Shown here piece by piece: positions 17,258 to 26,360 of a stretch of DNA of 64,000 bases (its first letter is position 1; every line of letters begins with the position of its first letter). Under the pieces are notes generated by a model. It did not search any database. It was not told the DNA's origin and saw nothing but the letters and a program-made list of their open reading frames with translations. The stretch covers positions 1 through 64,000 of the forward strand of contig NZ_LJAK01000012.1 of the NCBI RefSeq assembly GCF_001420005.1, written 5' to 3'. The position numbers and the translations under genes were made by a program. The stretch comes from Loktanella sp. 3ANDIMAR09 (GTDB lineage: Bacteria; Pseudomonadota; Alphaproteobacteria; Rhodobacterales; Rhodobacteraceae).

Positions 17258-18256
17258 ATTTGCCTCTGCCTCGATTCGTGCGGCCTGGGCGAGCGCGCAT
17301 TCCTCGAGCACGGTGAACAGTTCGCGCCCCGATGCGCCGGCGACAAAGGGGTGCGGCGCATCAGGCTGTCTGACCTCTAGCGCCGCAAGCTTGTCCAGCG
17401 CACCATCGCGGCGCGGATGCGCAGAGAGGAACACGTCGATGTCTTCGGCGTCGGAGACTGCCCGCGCCGCCCGCGCCGATTCTGCATATTGGCGATAGAT
17501 CGCGGGGAAACGCCCGAAATTGAATCCGGTCCCACCCCAGATCATCGCGCGGTGGACCCTGTCGCCATCGCGCAGATCAAGGATCGGCGAAATGGTCCCC
17601 GGCGTATGGCCCGGCGTGACAAAAACCCTGAGCGTTGACCCGCCAAAATCCAACTCTTGACCATCGGTGACAACGCCACCGGGTGCGGGGGGCGGTCCGA
17701 ACCGGGGATGTATGCCCAGCCCCGCCACCAGATCCCAATCGGCCTGCGTCATCAGGACCTCAACGCCCAGCTGTTCCGCCACGAAATCGGCACCGCCGTA
17801 GTGATCGCCGTGACCGTGGGTAACCAGCACCGCCTTGATCGCTGCCGGGTCAAGGCCCGCGCGGCGCATGCCGTCCAGGACGTAGGTTTCGGCCTCTGCA
17901 TCGTCGTTCAGCCCGTCGATCAGCACGTAACCCTTTGGCGTGCCGTATAGAAACGCCGTGACGGATGCTGTGCCAAGCACCCAGAGATTGTCGAATATCC
18001 GGGTGGGCAGGATGGGTTCCGGGCCCGGTCGCGCCGCGTTTCGCGGCTGGCCTTCGGGTCTGGGCTGCCTGTCGCGCGGCGCATTCACGTTCCGGATACG
18101 GGCATCCAGATCGCATAGCGATGCATAGCCGGGGAAATCCGCGGCCGCGGCCAGACCGGTGCGGGCATGGGTTTCGGCCGCCGTCATGTCCTGCGCCGCC
18201 GCCGGAAAGACAGCGCCACACAACAGAAAAGCGGCTGATAGTCTGGATGTCCACAT
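17246..18256 (-). CDS. Subclass B3-like metallo-beta-lactamase-fold hydrolase, secreted
   Basis: A 336-residue secreted MBL-fold enzyme. Signal peptide to about residue 21 (VFPAAAQ), then the zinc motif H147-G-H149-G-D151-H152, His217 in TPGHTPGT and His280 in FLSAHPRR, which fit the B3 zinc set. B3-like periplasmic enzymes include true beta-lactamases and lactonase-type hydrolases; sequence alone does not separate these. It is divergent from a LysR regulator gene, the classic arrangement for regulator-controlled hydrolases, and a T-rich LysR-type site lies between them. Confidence 0.82.
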   Translation of the reverse strand: MWTSRLSAAFLLCGAVFPAAAQDMTAAETHARTGLAAAADFPGYASLCDLDARIRNVNAPRDRQPRPEGQPRNAARPGPEPILPTRIFDNLWVLGTASVTAFLYGTPKGYVLIDGLNDDAEAETYVLDGMRRAGLDPAAIKAVLVTHGHGDHYGGADFVAEQLGVEVLMTQADWDLVAGLGIHPRFGPPPAPGGVVTDGQELDFGGSTLRVFVTPGHTPGTISPILDLRDGDRVHRAMIWGGTGFNFGRFPAIYRQYAESARAARAVSDAEDIDVFLSAHPRRDGALDKLAALEVRQPDAPHPFVAGASGRELFTVLEECALAQAARIEAEANSDK

Positions 18257-18367
18257 GTCGGATTGTCCTCGTCTGATCGCGCCGCAACGCTGCGCGGATT
18301 TCGGGTCCTGCTCCCCTTATGGGCAATCCGGCACGGCAACCATTGCAGACCGCGTCAGGCGTGATAA

Positions 18368-18388
18368 CTTATTAAAATAGTCGATAAG
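18368..18388. promoter_or_regulatory. Candidate LysR-type operator
   Basis: CTTAT (18368-18372) and ATAAG (18384-18388) form a short dyad with an 11-base spacer, inside the 145-base space between the hydrolase and the LysR gene. T-N11-A dyads are typical for LysR regulators. The right half extends to CGATAAG, the same half-site as in the dyad at 17228. Confidence 0.45.
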
Positions 18389-18401
18389 AAAGCGATATAC
18401 C

Positions 18402-19358
18402 TTGTCCCTGACCGCCACGGGCCTGCGCAACCGTTTCACTCTGCGCGCCAAGTTCCGCCACATGCAGGTTCTGGTCACGCTGGCCGAACTGGGAAGCATG
18501 CGGCGTGCGGCAACGGCTCTGAACATGACGCAACCGGCCATTTCGCAAATGGTGGCCGAGCTTGAACGTCTGGTCGAGGCGGATCTGTTTCAGCGGCACG
18601 CCCGTGGTGTCACGCTCAACGACGCGGGCAAGGAACTGCTACCGGCGGCGCAATCGGTGCTTGCGACCTTGGGCGATGCGGCAGAACGCATGACCAGCCG
18701 CATGCAGACCGGGGCGGGTGTGGTCCGGCTGGCGACCAGCCCCGCCGCCAGCGGCGCGCTGCTGCATGGCAGGCTGGCCCATTTTGCCGTACGGTTTCCC
18801 GATACGCATCTTCAGATCCTCACGCATGATTTCGAGACCAGCGCATCCAGCCTGACGGGCCAGGGTTTTGACATCATCTGCACCCGCAAACCGCATGTCG
18901 TGTCCGAAGGCTGGCAGTTCACGGCCTGCATGGCGGATGGGCTGACGGTGGTGGGCCACTCGTCGCATCCGCTGGCGGGCAAGCCGTCGGTTTCACCGGC
19001 TGATCTGGGGCAGGCCACCTGGCTGTCGCACAGGGTGGGGTCCATCGCCCGCGACCGCCTGGAAGACGCGGCCAGGCGTTTTGACTGGCCATCGCTGAAC
19101 CTGTGCCGGATCAACACGCATATCCCCGAACTGACCCACGATCTGCTTGCGGATGGGACGCGGCTTGCGCTGATGCCACGTTCGGTCGTGCTGCCATGGC
19201 TGCGCACCGGTGCGCTGGTTGCGCTGGACACAGAGCTGACCCAACCGCTGGCATCGCTGGGCTGCCTGTGGAAACCTGACGATTGTTCCAAGGCAACAAG
19301 ACGCGCCGTTGAATTTTTCGCCCAGACCACCGCTGATGAGGGTGCTGCCGCCGTTTGA
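18402..19358 (+). CDS. LysR-family transcriptional regulator
   Basis: A 318-residue regulator with an N-terminal winged helix (residues 13-75; SMRRAATALNMTQPAISQMV) and a C-terminal type 2 periplasmic-binding fold effector domain. TTG at 18402 is the first possible start after an in-frame TAG at 18378; the next ATG (MQVLVTL) would cut into the first helix, so TTG is kept. Divergent from the MBL-fold hydrolase, which is its probable target. Effector unknown. Confidence 0.88.
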   Translation: MSLTATGLRNRFTLRAKFRHMQVLVTLAELGSMRRAATALNMTQPAISQMVAELERLVEADLFQRHARGVTLNDAGKELLPAAQSVLATLGDAAERMTSRMQTGAGVVRLATSPAASGALLHGRLAHFAVRFPDTHLQILTHDFETSASSLTGQGFDIICTRKPHVVSEGWQFTACMADGLTVVGHSSHPLAGKPSVSPADLGQATWLSHRVGSIARDRLEDAARRFDWPSLNLCRINTHIPELTHDLLADGTRLALMPRSVVLPWLRTGALVALDTELTQPLASLGCLWKPDDCSKATRRAVEFFAQTTADEGAAAV

Positions 19359-19434
19359 TCGCAGTCAGCCATGTCGGGGGGGCTGGCCGCGCCTTGTGGA
19401 TCGGTGTCTTGCCTGCCGGTCGGGTCCAAACAAC

Positions 19435-19468
19435 TTGAAATTCGGCAATAGTGACGCTATATTGCGTC
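19435..19468 (+). promoter_or_regulatory. Toxin-antitoxin promoter with overlapping operator
   Basis: TTGAAA (19435-19440) and TATATT (19458-19463) are spaced by exactly 17 bases, a strong sigma-70-type promoter. GACGC (19453-19457) and GCGTC (19464-19468) form an inverted repeat straddling the -10 box, the expected place for antitoxin autorepression. The antitoxin ATG is 22 bases downstream. Confidence 0.65.
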
Positions 19469-19490
19469 GTAATAACTGTTGGAACCAATC

Positions 19491-19841
19491 ATGCATATCA
19501 CGCATTTTGCAGAAGCCGGACAATTTGAACCGCGCAAGATCGCGGCTGTCCTGCGCACCTCGGCCGAGGAAATCGCCCTGACGGTCGGTCTGGGCAAGGA
19601 TGCCTTGCAGCGGCGCACCCGGATCGGTTCGGACAAGACACAGCGCCGCCTGCGCGAACTGGTCGAGGTGCTGAACAAGGTTTCGCCACGCTTTGGATCG
19701 GAACTGATTGCCTATGCGTGGTATCGGTCCGAACCCCTGCCCGGCTTTGACGGCAGGACCGCCATGCAACTGGTCCAGGAAGGCAAGGCGCAGCAGGTTC
19801 TGGAATATATCGACGCGGTTGATGCAGGTGTCTTTGCCTGA
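19491..19841 (+). CDS. Xre/MbcA/ParS-type antitoxin (DUF2384)
   Basis: A 116-residue antitoxin. The N-terminal half is a helix-turn-helix-like region (LRTSAEEIALTVGLGKDAL); the C-terminal DUF2384 part has the GFDGRTAMQLVQEGKAQQVL signature that binds and blocks the toxin. ATG 19491 is preferred over TTG 19479. Overlaps the RES toxin gene by one base (TGATG), so synthesis is coupled. Predicted to repress its own promoter through the dyad at 19453-19468. Confidence 0.88.
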   Translation: MHITHFAEAGQFEPRKIAAVLRTSAEEIALTVGLGKDALQRRTRIGSDKTQRRLRELVEVLNKVSPRFGSELIAYAWYRSEPLPGFDGRTAMQLVQEGKAQQVLEYIDAVDAGVFA

Positions 19842-20353
19842 TGCCGCTCAGGCAGGGACGCTATCGCGGGCCACTCTTTCGGGCCCTGAACCCGGTCTAT
19901 GCACGCACGCCCCTGTCCGGGCATGGTGCGGCGCTGCACGGCGGGCGCTTCAACCCCAAGGGGACACCGGCGCTCTATACCGCGCTTGATCCTGCGACCG
20001 CACTGCGCGAGGCCAATCAGGTCGGCAGTTTGCAGCCCACGATCCTGGTGTCTTACACCGCTGACCTTGGCCCGGTTTTCGACACAGGCGATCCACTGGC
20101 ACTGCGACGCTACGATGCCACGCCAGCGCTGCTTGCGGATGTGGCATGGCGCAGCAGGATGCTGGACCAACAGACGGTGCCGACACAGGACCTTGCGCGC
20201 AGATTATCGGCGGACGGTTTTGCGGGTCTGCTTGTGCGCAGCTTTGCCAGGGGTGCTGCGGCATCGGACATGAACCTCGTGTTGTGGGCATGGGCGGGCG
20301 ACGCCGGGTCCCTGGTCGTTGTGGATGACGAGGACCGGCTGTCACGCATGTGA
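19841..20353 (+). CDS. RES-domain toxin
   Basis: A 170-residue RES domain protein. Conserved residues include Arg36 (GGRFNPKG), Tyr46 (ALYTAL), Glu57 (ALREANQ) and Ser134 (VRSF), with the R-Y-E spacing of known family members. RES toxins break down NAD+ and stall growth until neutralised by the Xre/MbcA-type antitoxin encoded immediately upstream. Complete and apparently intact. It lies between a LysR gene and the arsenic operon with no visible mobile element, so its job could be stabilisation of this chromosomal region. Confidence 0.9.
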   Translation: MPLRQGRYRGPLFRALNPVYARTPLSGHGAALHGGRFNPKGTPALYTALDPATALREANQVGSLQPTILVSYTADLGPVFDTGDPLALRRYDATPALLADVAWRSRMLDQQTVPTQDLARRLSADGFAGLLVRSFARGAAASDMNLVLWAWAGDAGSLVVVDDEDRLSRM

Positions 20354-20370
20354 TCGGCAGCGCTGCCCCG

Positions 20371-21627
20371 TCAGGCGGGACGCAGACGCCCCGTGATCAA
20401 CGCTGACAGCCCCACCATGACCGTGGCCACACCCAGCATCAACGGCAGACCGCCCAGCTGATAGGTCAGTCCCGACAGCACCGTGCCCAGCAGCCGGCCC
20501 GCCGCATTCGCCATGTAGTAAAACCCCACGTCCATGGTCACACGCTCGGCCTTGGTAAAGGCGAGGATCAGATAGGAATGCAGCGCCGAATTGACGGCGA
20601 ACACCCCGCCAAAGGCCAAAAGCCCCGCCACAAGCGTGACGGTCAACCAGGTCTGGGGACCGTCTGCCACCATTGCGGCGGCCGTCAGGACCGCAGGCAC
20701 CGCGGCCAATGTCCAGCCCCAGCCCCGTGCCGCGCGGGTCAGATCGCCTTCGCTGCGCTGTGTGGCGCGCAGCAGGCGCGGCGATGCGGCCTGCACCATG
20801 CCATAGAGGATCACCCAGACCGCCATGAAACTGCCGATCATGAAAAACGCGGCCCGGTTGCCTTCGTTCGTGCCATCCGACAGGACCGCGTAGAAATAGA
20901 TCGGGATGCCCACGACGAACCAGACGTCGCGCGCGCCGAACAGGAATACCCGCGCCGCCGACAGCCAGTTGACGTTGGCGGATTTGGAAAACACCTCGCT
21001 GAATTTTGCACCGCGCCGTCCGCGCGGCAGGCCCGGCGGCATAGCGATCAGCACCGCGATCAGGATCACCGCCAGCACCGCGGCCATCCCCAGCACCGCA
21101 CCGGTGAAACCGATCGTGGCCAACATGCCTGCCCCTGCGAGAAATCCCAGCCCTTTGACCGCGTTCTTGGACCCGGTCAGCAGGGCGACCCAGCGGAACA
21201 AGCCGCCGTCCTGCGCGGGGGCCAACAGCTTGACCGCGGATTTCGACGACATCTTGGCCAGGTCCTTGGCCACGCCGCTGGCCCCCTGCACCACCATGAC
21301 ATAGGCGACCGACAGGCCCACCGTCCAGGCAGGGTCCAGCTGTGTCAGCGCCAGCAATGCCAGCACCTGAATGCCCAGACCCGCATAGAGGGTGGCGGTC
21401 AGGCCGAACCGCGCCGCGATCCAGCCCGCGCAGAGGTTCGTTACCATGCCCGCGATTTCATACAGCACGAACAGATAGGCCAGCTGCACCGGGCTGAACC
21501 CCAGCCTGTGGAAATGCAGCAGCACCAGCATCCGCAGCGCGCCATCGGTCAGCATGAACGCCCAGTAGGCCGCCGTGACGGCAATATAGGCGGACAGCCC
21601 CTCGGGGCGTGGATGTGTCGCGGTCAC
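20371..21627 (-). CDS. arsJ: ArsJ organoarsenical efflux permease (MFS)
   Basis: A 418-residue, 12-TM major facilitator. It matches the ArsJ subgroup by sequence ([20 protein letters not shown] start; [20 protein letters not shown] loop) and by gene order. ArsJ exports 1-arseno-3-phosphoglycerate made by the partner GAPDH; the unstable product then hydrolyses to arsenate outside. The ATG overlaps the GAPDH stop (21624-21627). Last gene of the three-gene arsenic operon. No ArsB or Acr3 arsenite pump is in the window. Confidence 0.92.
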   Translation of the reverse strand: MTATHPRPEGLSAYIAVTAAYWAFMLTDGALRMLVLLHFHRLGFSPVQLAYLFVLYEIAGMVTNLCAGWIAARFGLTATLYAGLGIQVLALLALTQLDPAWTVGLSVAYVMVVQGASGVAKDLAKMSSKSAVKLLAPAQDGGLFRWVALLTGSKNAVKGLGFLAGAGMLATIGFTGAVLGMAAVLAVILIAVLIAMPPGLPRGRRGAKFSEVFSKSANVNWLSAARVFLFGARDVWFVVGIPIYFYAVLSDGTNEGNRAAFFMIGSFMAVWVILYGMVQAASPRLLRATQRSEGDLTRAARGWGWTLAAVPAVLTAAAMVADGPQTWLTVTLVAGLLAFGGVFAVNSALHSYLILAFTKAERVTMDVGFYYMANAAGRLLGTVLSGLTYQLGGLPLMLGVATVMVGLSALITGRLRPA

Positions 21628-22622
21628 AGCGAATTCCCGACCATCAGGGCCACGTCAACCAACCGGTGCGCGTAGCCCATTTCGTTATCATACCAGGCGT
21701 AGATTTTGACCTGCGTGCCGTTGATCACCATGGTCGATGGGGCGTCCACGATCCCCGACCGGGTGTCGTTGGTGTAATCCGACGACACCAGCGGGCGTTC
21801 CTCATATCCCAGTATGCCCTGCAATGACCCTTCGGCGGCGGCCTTGAACAGGGCGTTGACCTCTGCGGCGGTGGTCGGGCGGTCCACCTCGAACACGCAA
21901 TCGGTCAGCGATGCGTTCAGCAGCGGCACGCGCACCGCGTGACCGTTCAGACGGCCCGTCAGTTCAGGGTAGATCAGCGTGATCGCCGTCGCACTGCCCG
22001 TCGTCGTGGGAATAAGCGAATTCAGCGCGGACCTTGCGCGGCGCAGATCCTTGGCCGGGCGATCCACGATGGTCTGGGTGTTGGTCACGTCATGGATCGT
22101 GGTGATGGACCCGTGTTTGATGCCGAGGTTTTCGTGCACAACCTTGACCACCGGGGCGAGGCAGTTGGTCGTGCAGCTGGCCGCCGTGACGATCCGGTGG
22201 CGGGCGGCATCATAGGTGTCATGGTTCACGCCAAAAACGATATTGGCCGCGTCACCGTCCTTGACCGGGGCCGAGACCACGACCTTTTGCACGCCGGCGG
22301 CAAAATAGGGGGCAAGGGCTGCGTCGGATTTGAAAACGCCGGTGCAGTCGATCACCACATCCACCCCGTCCAGCGGCAGATCCGCGATGTTGCGCGTGCC
22401 CACAAAGGGCAGCCGCACGCCGTCGATGGTCACGCTGTCGGCGTCGTGGCTGAAATCCGCATCCCAGCGACCGTGCACCGAATCGAATTCCAGCAGATGC
22501 GCCTGCATCGCGGGATCGCCCACCGCGTCGTTGATCCACGCGATCTTTGCGCCGCGTGCCAGCAGCGGTTTCAGGGCCAGTTTCCCGATGCGGCCAAGGC
22601 CGTTGAGGGCATAGGTGGTCAT
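21624..22622 (-). CDS. ArsJ-associated glyceraldehyde-3-phosphate dehydrogenase
   Basis: A 332-residue GAPDH with NAD-binding NGLGRIGK (residues 7-14) and catalytic Cys150 in ASCTTNC. In ars operons this enzyme uses arsenate in place of phosphate on glyceraldehyde-3-phosphate, giving 1-arseno-3-phosphoglycerate for export by ArsJ. Coupled by ATGA overlaps to both the upstream ArsR-ArsC gene (22619-22622) and downstream arsJ. A housekeeping gap/pgk context is absent, which supports the dedicated role. Confidence 0.92.
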   Translation of the reverse strand: MTTYALNGLGRIGKLALKPLLARGAKIAWINDAVGDPAMQAHLLEFDSVHGRWDADFSHDADSVTIDGVRLPFVGTRNIADLPLDGVDVVIDCTGVFKSDAALAPYFAAGVQKVVVSAPVKDGDAANIVFGVNHDTYDAARHRIVTAASCTTNCLAPVVKVVHENLGIKHGSITTIHDVTNTQTIVDRPAKDLRRARSALNSLIPTTTGSATAITLIYPELTGRLNGHAVRVPLLNASLTDCVFEVDRPTTAAEVNALFKAAAEGSLQGILGYEERPLVSSDYTNDTRSGIVDAPSTMVINGTQVKIYAWYDNEMGYAHRLVDVALMVGNSL

Positions 22623-23455
22623 GCGACAAATCCTTTTTGTGCGGCAATGTCATCGACCGCCCGTTGCAGGGCGATCCGGTCCAGCGATGCGACCGGCAGC
22701 GCCGCAAAGGCCCTGATCCGGTGCAGCAACGCGCCATAGGTCTGATGGAACGCCAGCGCGCGTTCCGCGTCGGTGCCCGTGACTGCGGCGGGATCGGGCA
22801 GACCCCAGTGGCCGCTGATCGGTTGCCCCTGCCAGGCGGGGCAATCCTCGTTCGCGGCCTGATCGCAGACGGTGAACACGAAATCGAAGTCGGGCGCATC
22901 GGGGGTCTGGAACACGGTCATGCTCTTGGCCTCCAGCGATGCCGTGTCGTGCCCCTTTTGGCGCAGCAATGCGAAGGCATCGGGGTTTATCGCGGACCGG
23001 GGCCGGGTGCCTGCGGACCACACGTCGAACCGGTCGCCCGCCTGCGCCCGCAGGATGGTTTCGGCCATGATCGACCGGGCGGAATTGCCGGTGCACAGGA
23101 ACAGCACCTTGAACTTGCGGCCCGCCGTATCGGCAGTGGGCCCATCCATCGACAGCGGCGTGCAGATGTCGGGCCGCCCCCGGCAGCAATCGTGCAGCAG
23201 GTAGTCGAATGTTTCGCGCGTGCTGTCCAGACGGATGGCATAGCGCAGGGATGTCCCGGCGCGTTCCTGATCGACCAGCCCGGCCTGCATCAGCGCGCCG
23301 ATGTAAACGGACAGCGTATTGGGTTTCAGCCCCAGCGCCCGCGCCAGTTCGCTGGCGGGCACATGGTCGGGATAGCGGCGCATCAGCAGCCGAAACAGCG
23401 CAAGGCGTTGCGGATGACCCAGGATGGACAGACGGTGTGCGATCATTGATTCCAT
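22619..23455 (-). CDS. ArsR-ArsC fusion: arsenic repressor and arsenate reductase
   Basis: A 278-residue fusion. Residues 1-90 are an ArsR winged helix ([21 protein letters not shown]), with a Cys cluster just after it (Cys90, Cys91, Cys98), much like the three-Cys As(III) site of Acidithiobacillus ArsR. Residues 115-250 are a low-molecular-weight phosphatase-type arsenate reductase with P-loop CTGNSARS (Cys121), a [10 protein letters not shown] segment and a GLPDP aspartate loop. The start codon (23455, or Met4 at 23446) lies inside a 26-bp dyad, so it probably represses its own operon. Sensing and reduction in one chain may couple the signal to its own product. Confidence 0.9.
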   Translation of the reverse strand: MESMIAHRLSILGHPQRLALFRLLMRRYPDHVPASELARALGLKPNTLSVYIGALMQAGLVDQERAGTSLRYAIRLDSTRETFDYLLHDCCRGRPDICTPLSMDGPTADTAGRKFKVLFLCTGNSARSIMAETILRAQAGDRFDVWSAGTRPRSAINPDAFALLRQKGHDTASLEAKSMTVFQTPDAPDFDFVFTVCDQAANEDCPAWQGQPISGHWGLPDPAAVTGTDAERALAFHQTYGALLHRIRAFAALPVASLDRIALQRAVDDIAAQKGFVA

Positions 23456-23474
23456 AATTCATGAATTACGGAAT
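23449..23474. promoter_or_regulatory. ArsR operator overlapping the start codon
   Basis: A 26-bp dyad with a single mismatched pair: ATTCC-A-TAATTC then ATGAATTA-C-GGAAT read as two halves around the centre at 23461/23462. It contains the ArsR-ArsC start codon (23453-23455 on the plus strand). AT-rich dyads of this form are usual ArsR-family operators. Confidence 0.75.
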
Positions 23475-23532
23475 TATTATTTTTCGCGCAAGTGATTCCT
23501 GCCCCGTAAGGCTGGTAAACACAGCACCCTGC

Positions 23533-23594
23533 CCGTCACAGAACCGTTTCAAAACCGTAAAGAACCTGAAACAAAACCGTCACGGTTCTGTCGT
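23533..23594 (+). promoter_or_regulatory. Tandem PhoB-box array upstream of phnC
   Basis: Six 7-base units occur in one direction: CCGTCAC (23533), CCGTTTC (23544), CCGTAAA (23555), CCTGAAA (23565), CCGTCAC (23577) and CTGTCGT (23588). Spacings are 11, 11, 10, 12 and 11, the helical repeat used by PhoB. The units resemble the CTGTCAT PhoB half-site. The array ends 38 bases before the phnC start. An overlapping dyad ACAGAACCGT (23538) / ACGGTTCTGT (23582) is also present. Confidence 0.65.
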
Positions 23595-23632
23595 CTGACG
23601 CCCTTATCTCGCCTCCAAACCAAGGGGGTGAC

Positions 23633-24448
23633 ATGCTCAGGATAGACGCACTGACGAAACGGTTCGGGGACAAGACAGCCGTGGACACGGCCAATATCGT
23701 TGTCACCAAACCCGCCATGATCGGGATCATCGGCCGGTCGGGCGCCGGTAAATCGACCCTGCTGCGCATGATCAACCGCCTGAGCGACGCAACCAGCGGC
23801 ACCATCATGTTCGGGGATGAAGACATCACCGCGCTGCGCGGTGCGGCCCGGCGCGACTGGCAATCGCGTTGCGCGATGATCTTTCAACAATTCAACCTCG
23901 TGCCGCGCATGGATGTGGTGTCCAACGTACTGCACGGCACGCTGAACAAACGGTCAACGCTTGCGACGCTGTTCAACCTGTATCCCCAGTCCGACATTCA
24001 CCATGCGATCGAAATTCTCGACCGTCTGGGCATCGCGGAACAGGCCCCCAAACGTGCCGAGGCCCTGTCGGGTGGTCAGCAACAGCGCGTGGCCATCGCC
24101 CGCGCCCTGATGCAGGACCCCAAGATCATTCTGGCCGACGAACCCATCGCATCGCTTGATCCGATGAATGCGCAGGTGGTGATGCAGGCGCTGCGTGCCA
24201 TCCACGAAGAGGATGGCCGCATGGTCATCGCCAACCTGCACACGCTGGATACCGCGCGTCGCTACTGCGACCGCGTGATCGGGATGCGCGACGGGCGCAT
24301 CGTGTTTGACGGCACCCCCGAGGAACTGACCACCGACACCGCGCGCGACATCTACGGCGCCGGCGCGGATTTTTCCGAGGCCGCCACATCCACCGAAATC
24401 GAAACACTGGACAGGTCCGAGGTCCGTTTGGCCGCGGCATACGCCTGA
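23633..24448 (+). CDS. phnC: Phosphonate ABC transporter ATP-binding protein
   Basis: A 271-residue ABC ATPase with Walker A GRSGAGKS (residues 34-41), signature LSGGQQQR, Walker B IILADEP and the switch His in ANLHT. The closest match by pattern and context is PhnC, which powers uptake of phosphonates through PhnE with PhnD as the binding protein. GGGGG-TGAC precedes the ATG. First gene of the phosphonate operon, 38 bases after a PhoB-type array, so induction by phosphate starvation is inferred. It is divergent from the arsenic operon. Confidence 0.95.
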   Translation: MLRIDALTKRFGDKTAVDTANIVVTKPAMIGIIGRSGAGKSTLLRMINRLSDATSGTIMFGDEDITALRGAARRDWQSRCAMIFQQFNLVPRMDVVSNVLHGTLNKRSTLATLFNLYPQSDIHHAIEILDRLGIAEQAPKRAEALSGGQQQRVAIARALMQDPKIILADEPIASLDPMNAQVVMQALRAIHEEDGRMVIANLHTLDTARRYCDRVIGMRDGRIVFDGTPEELTTDTARDIYGAGADFSEAATSTEIETLDRSEVRLAAAYA

Positions 24449-24506
24449 ACCAGCACCACCCCGCAGATTTCGCGGGCCACCTTCATCAAACCCAATGGAG
24501 AACATG

Positions 24507-25418
24507 ATGAAAAAGACCCTCGCCCTGGCGCTTGCCGCCACCACGACACTGTCATCCGGCGCATTCGCCCAAGAGATCACGGAATTCCGCATCGGCATCC
24601 TGGGCGGCGAAAACGCACAGGACCGCATGAACAGCTACCAGTGCCTGGCCGACTACACGACCGAGGCGCTTGGCGTCGAAACCCGCCTGTTCGCCCCGGC
24701 CGACTACAACGGCGTGATCCAGGGCCTGCTGGGCGGCAGCATCGACATGGCGTGGCTGGGCGCATCCGCCTATGCCTCGATCTATCTTCAGGACCCCGAA
24801 GCCGTCGATCCCGTGCTGATCAAGGTGAACCTTGACGGTTCTGTCGGCTATCATTCCATCGGGTTTGCCCGCGCCGACAGCGGCATCACGTCGCTGGACG
24901 ACATGGAAGGCAAGGTCTTCGGCTTTGGTGATCCGAACTCCACCTCCGGCTACCTGATCCCCTCGATCGAGATCCCGCAGTACAAAGACGGCATCACGAT
25001 GGAATCGGGTGAATACTTTGGCGAGGTCTCCTTTACCGGCGGTCACGAACAGACCATCGTCGCGGTTGCAAACGGCGATATCGACGGCGGCGTGACCTGG
25101 GCCGACGGTCAGGGCAACTGGGAAGACGGCTACAACTCCGGCGCGCTGCGCAAGGCCGTGGATGCCGGTCTGGTCGACATGAACGACCTGGTCGAAATCT
25201 GGAAATCCGCCGTCATCCCCGAGGGCCCGGTCGTCCTGCGCAAGGCCCTGCCGGACGATGTGCGCGCGACGATGACCGAACTGGTCGCAAACCTGTATGA
25301 AAACGACCCTGATTGCGCCTATGGCGTGGCCGCCGGTGACACGCTGGGTTTCCAGCCCGTCACCCATGACATGTACACCAGCATCGTCGCCGCCCGTCAG
25401 GCCGTGATCGGCAACTGA
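24507..25418 (+). CDS. phnD: Phosphonate ABC transporter substrate-binding protein
   Basis: A 303-residue periplasmic binding protein with signal peptide MKKTLALALAATTTLSSGAFA. The YNGVIQGLLGGSIDMAWLG and FGDPNSTSGYLIPS segments are the PhnD/PtxB ligand-binding motifs. GGAG is best spaced for ATG 24507 (ATG 24504 and 24495 are alternatives). Binds phosphonates and presents them to PhnE. A strong hairpin follows the stop, which would raise PhnD level over the permeases. Confidence 0.95.
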   Translation: MKKTLALALAATTTLSSGAFAQEITEFRIGILGGENAQDRMNSYQCLADYTTEALGVETRLFAPADYNGVIQGLLGGSIDMAWLGASAYASIYLQDPEAVDPVLIKVNLDGSVGYHSIGFARADSGITSLDDMEGKVFGFGDPNSTSGYLIPSIEIPQYKDGITMESGEYFGEVSFTGGHEQTIVAVANGDIDGGVTWADGQGNWEDGYNSGALRKAVDAGLVDMNDLVEIWKSAVIPEGPVVLRKALPDDVRATMTELVANLYENDPDCAYGVAAGDTLGFQPVTHDMYTSIVAARQAVIGN

Positions 25419-25436
25419 ACCGATTGAACCAATGAT

Positions 25437-25467
25437 CCGGCAGCCCCCCGCGGGCTGCCGGTCTTTC
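25437..25467 (+). terminator. Hairpin between phnD and phnE (partial terminator)
   Basis: CCGGCAGCCC (25437-25446) pairs with GGGCTGCCGG (25452-25461) around a 5-base loop, followed by TCTTTCT. It lies inside the operon, so partial termination or mRNA-end protection of phnCD is the likely effect. Confidence 0.75.
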
Positions 25468-25484
25468 TATGTCCGGGGGGCAGG

Positions 25485-26360
25485 ATGTCAGACATATCAC
25501 TCAGCGGCGGTGCGGTGCGCGTGGACAGCATACAGTCCAGCTACATGGCGCAGGTCCAGCGACGCAGACTCTATGGCGGATTGACGCTATTGCTGTTCGT
25601 CGTGCTGATGGTGTCCGGTTTCAACATCGCCGATGACCGCAACGCGGGCGGGTTCTGGCAAGGCCTGCACCAGATCGGCGATTATCCCGCCGACGTGCTG
25701 TCAGAGGCCTGGGAAAAACGCGCCGATCTGCCCGGTCTGATCGCCAAGTATTTTCCGGCCCTCGTGGAAACCATCAACATTGCAGCCGTATCAACCCTGA
25801 TCGGCGCTGTCGGCGGGCTGTTCCTGTCGCTGCTCGGGACGCGCGGCCTTGCGAAATGGCCGCGTCTGATCCCGCTGTTTCGCCGTATTTCAGACATCAT
25901 GCGCGCGGTGCCCGAAATCGTCATCGCGCTGGTGCTGATCTTTGTGCTGGGCGGCGGTCCGGTGCCCGCGATGATCGCCATCGCGATCCATACCGCGGGC
26001 GCACTTGGCAAGATGTTTTCCGAAGTGGCCGAAAACGCCGACCTCAAACCGGTCGAGGGTCTGGCATCGACCGGCGCCACATGGTTCCAGCGGATGCTGC
26101 TGGGCGTGCTGCCGCAGGTCGCACCGAATTATGTCAGCTACACGCTGCTGCGGTTCGAAATCAACATCCGCGCCTCGGCGATCCTGGGTTTCGTGGGCGC
26201 GGGCGGTCTGGGCTACGAGCTGCGCAATTCAATGGCCTGGGGGCCGGGCCGGTTCGACGAGGCCGCGGCCATCTTTATCCTGTTGTTCGGCACCATCGTG
26301 TTCTTTGACCAGGTGTCCAGCCGCTATCGCAACCGCCTGACAGAGGGGCAGGGTCAATGA
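25485..26360 (+). CDS. phnE: Phosphonate ABC transporter permease 1
   Basis: A 291-residue inner-membrane permease with about six membrane segments. The coupling motif (GLASTGATWFQRMLLGVLPQ) matches PhnE. It pairs with the second permease whose ATG overlaps its stop (26357-26360). An AGGATG ribosome site precedes ATG 25485. Moves phosphonates captured by PhnD into the cytoplasm using PhnC. Confidence 0.93.
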   Translation: MSDISLSGGAVRVDSIQSSYMAQVQRRRLYGGLTLLLFVVLMVSGFNIADDRNAGGFWQGLHQIGDYPADVLSEAWEKRADLPGLIAKYFPALVETINIAAVSTLIGAVGGLFLSLLGTRGLAKWPRLIPLFRRISDIMRAVPEIVIALVLIFVLGGGPVPAMIAIAIHTAGALGKMFSEVAENADLKPVEGLASTGATWFQRMLLGVLPQVAPNYVSYTLLRFEINIRASAILGFVGAGGLGYELRNSMAWGPGRFDEAAAIFILLFGTIVFFDQVSSRYRNRLTEGQGQ

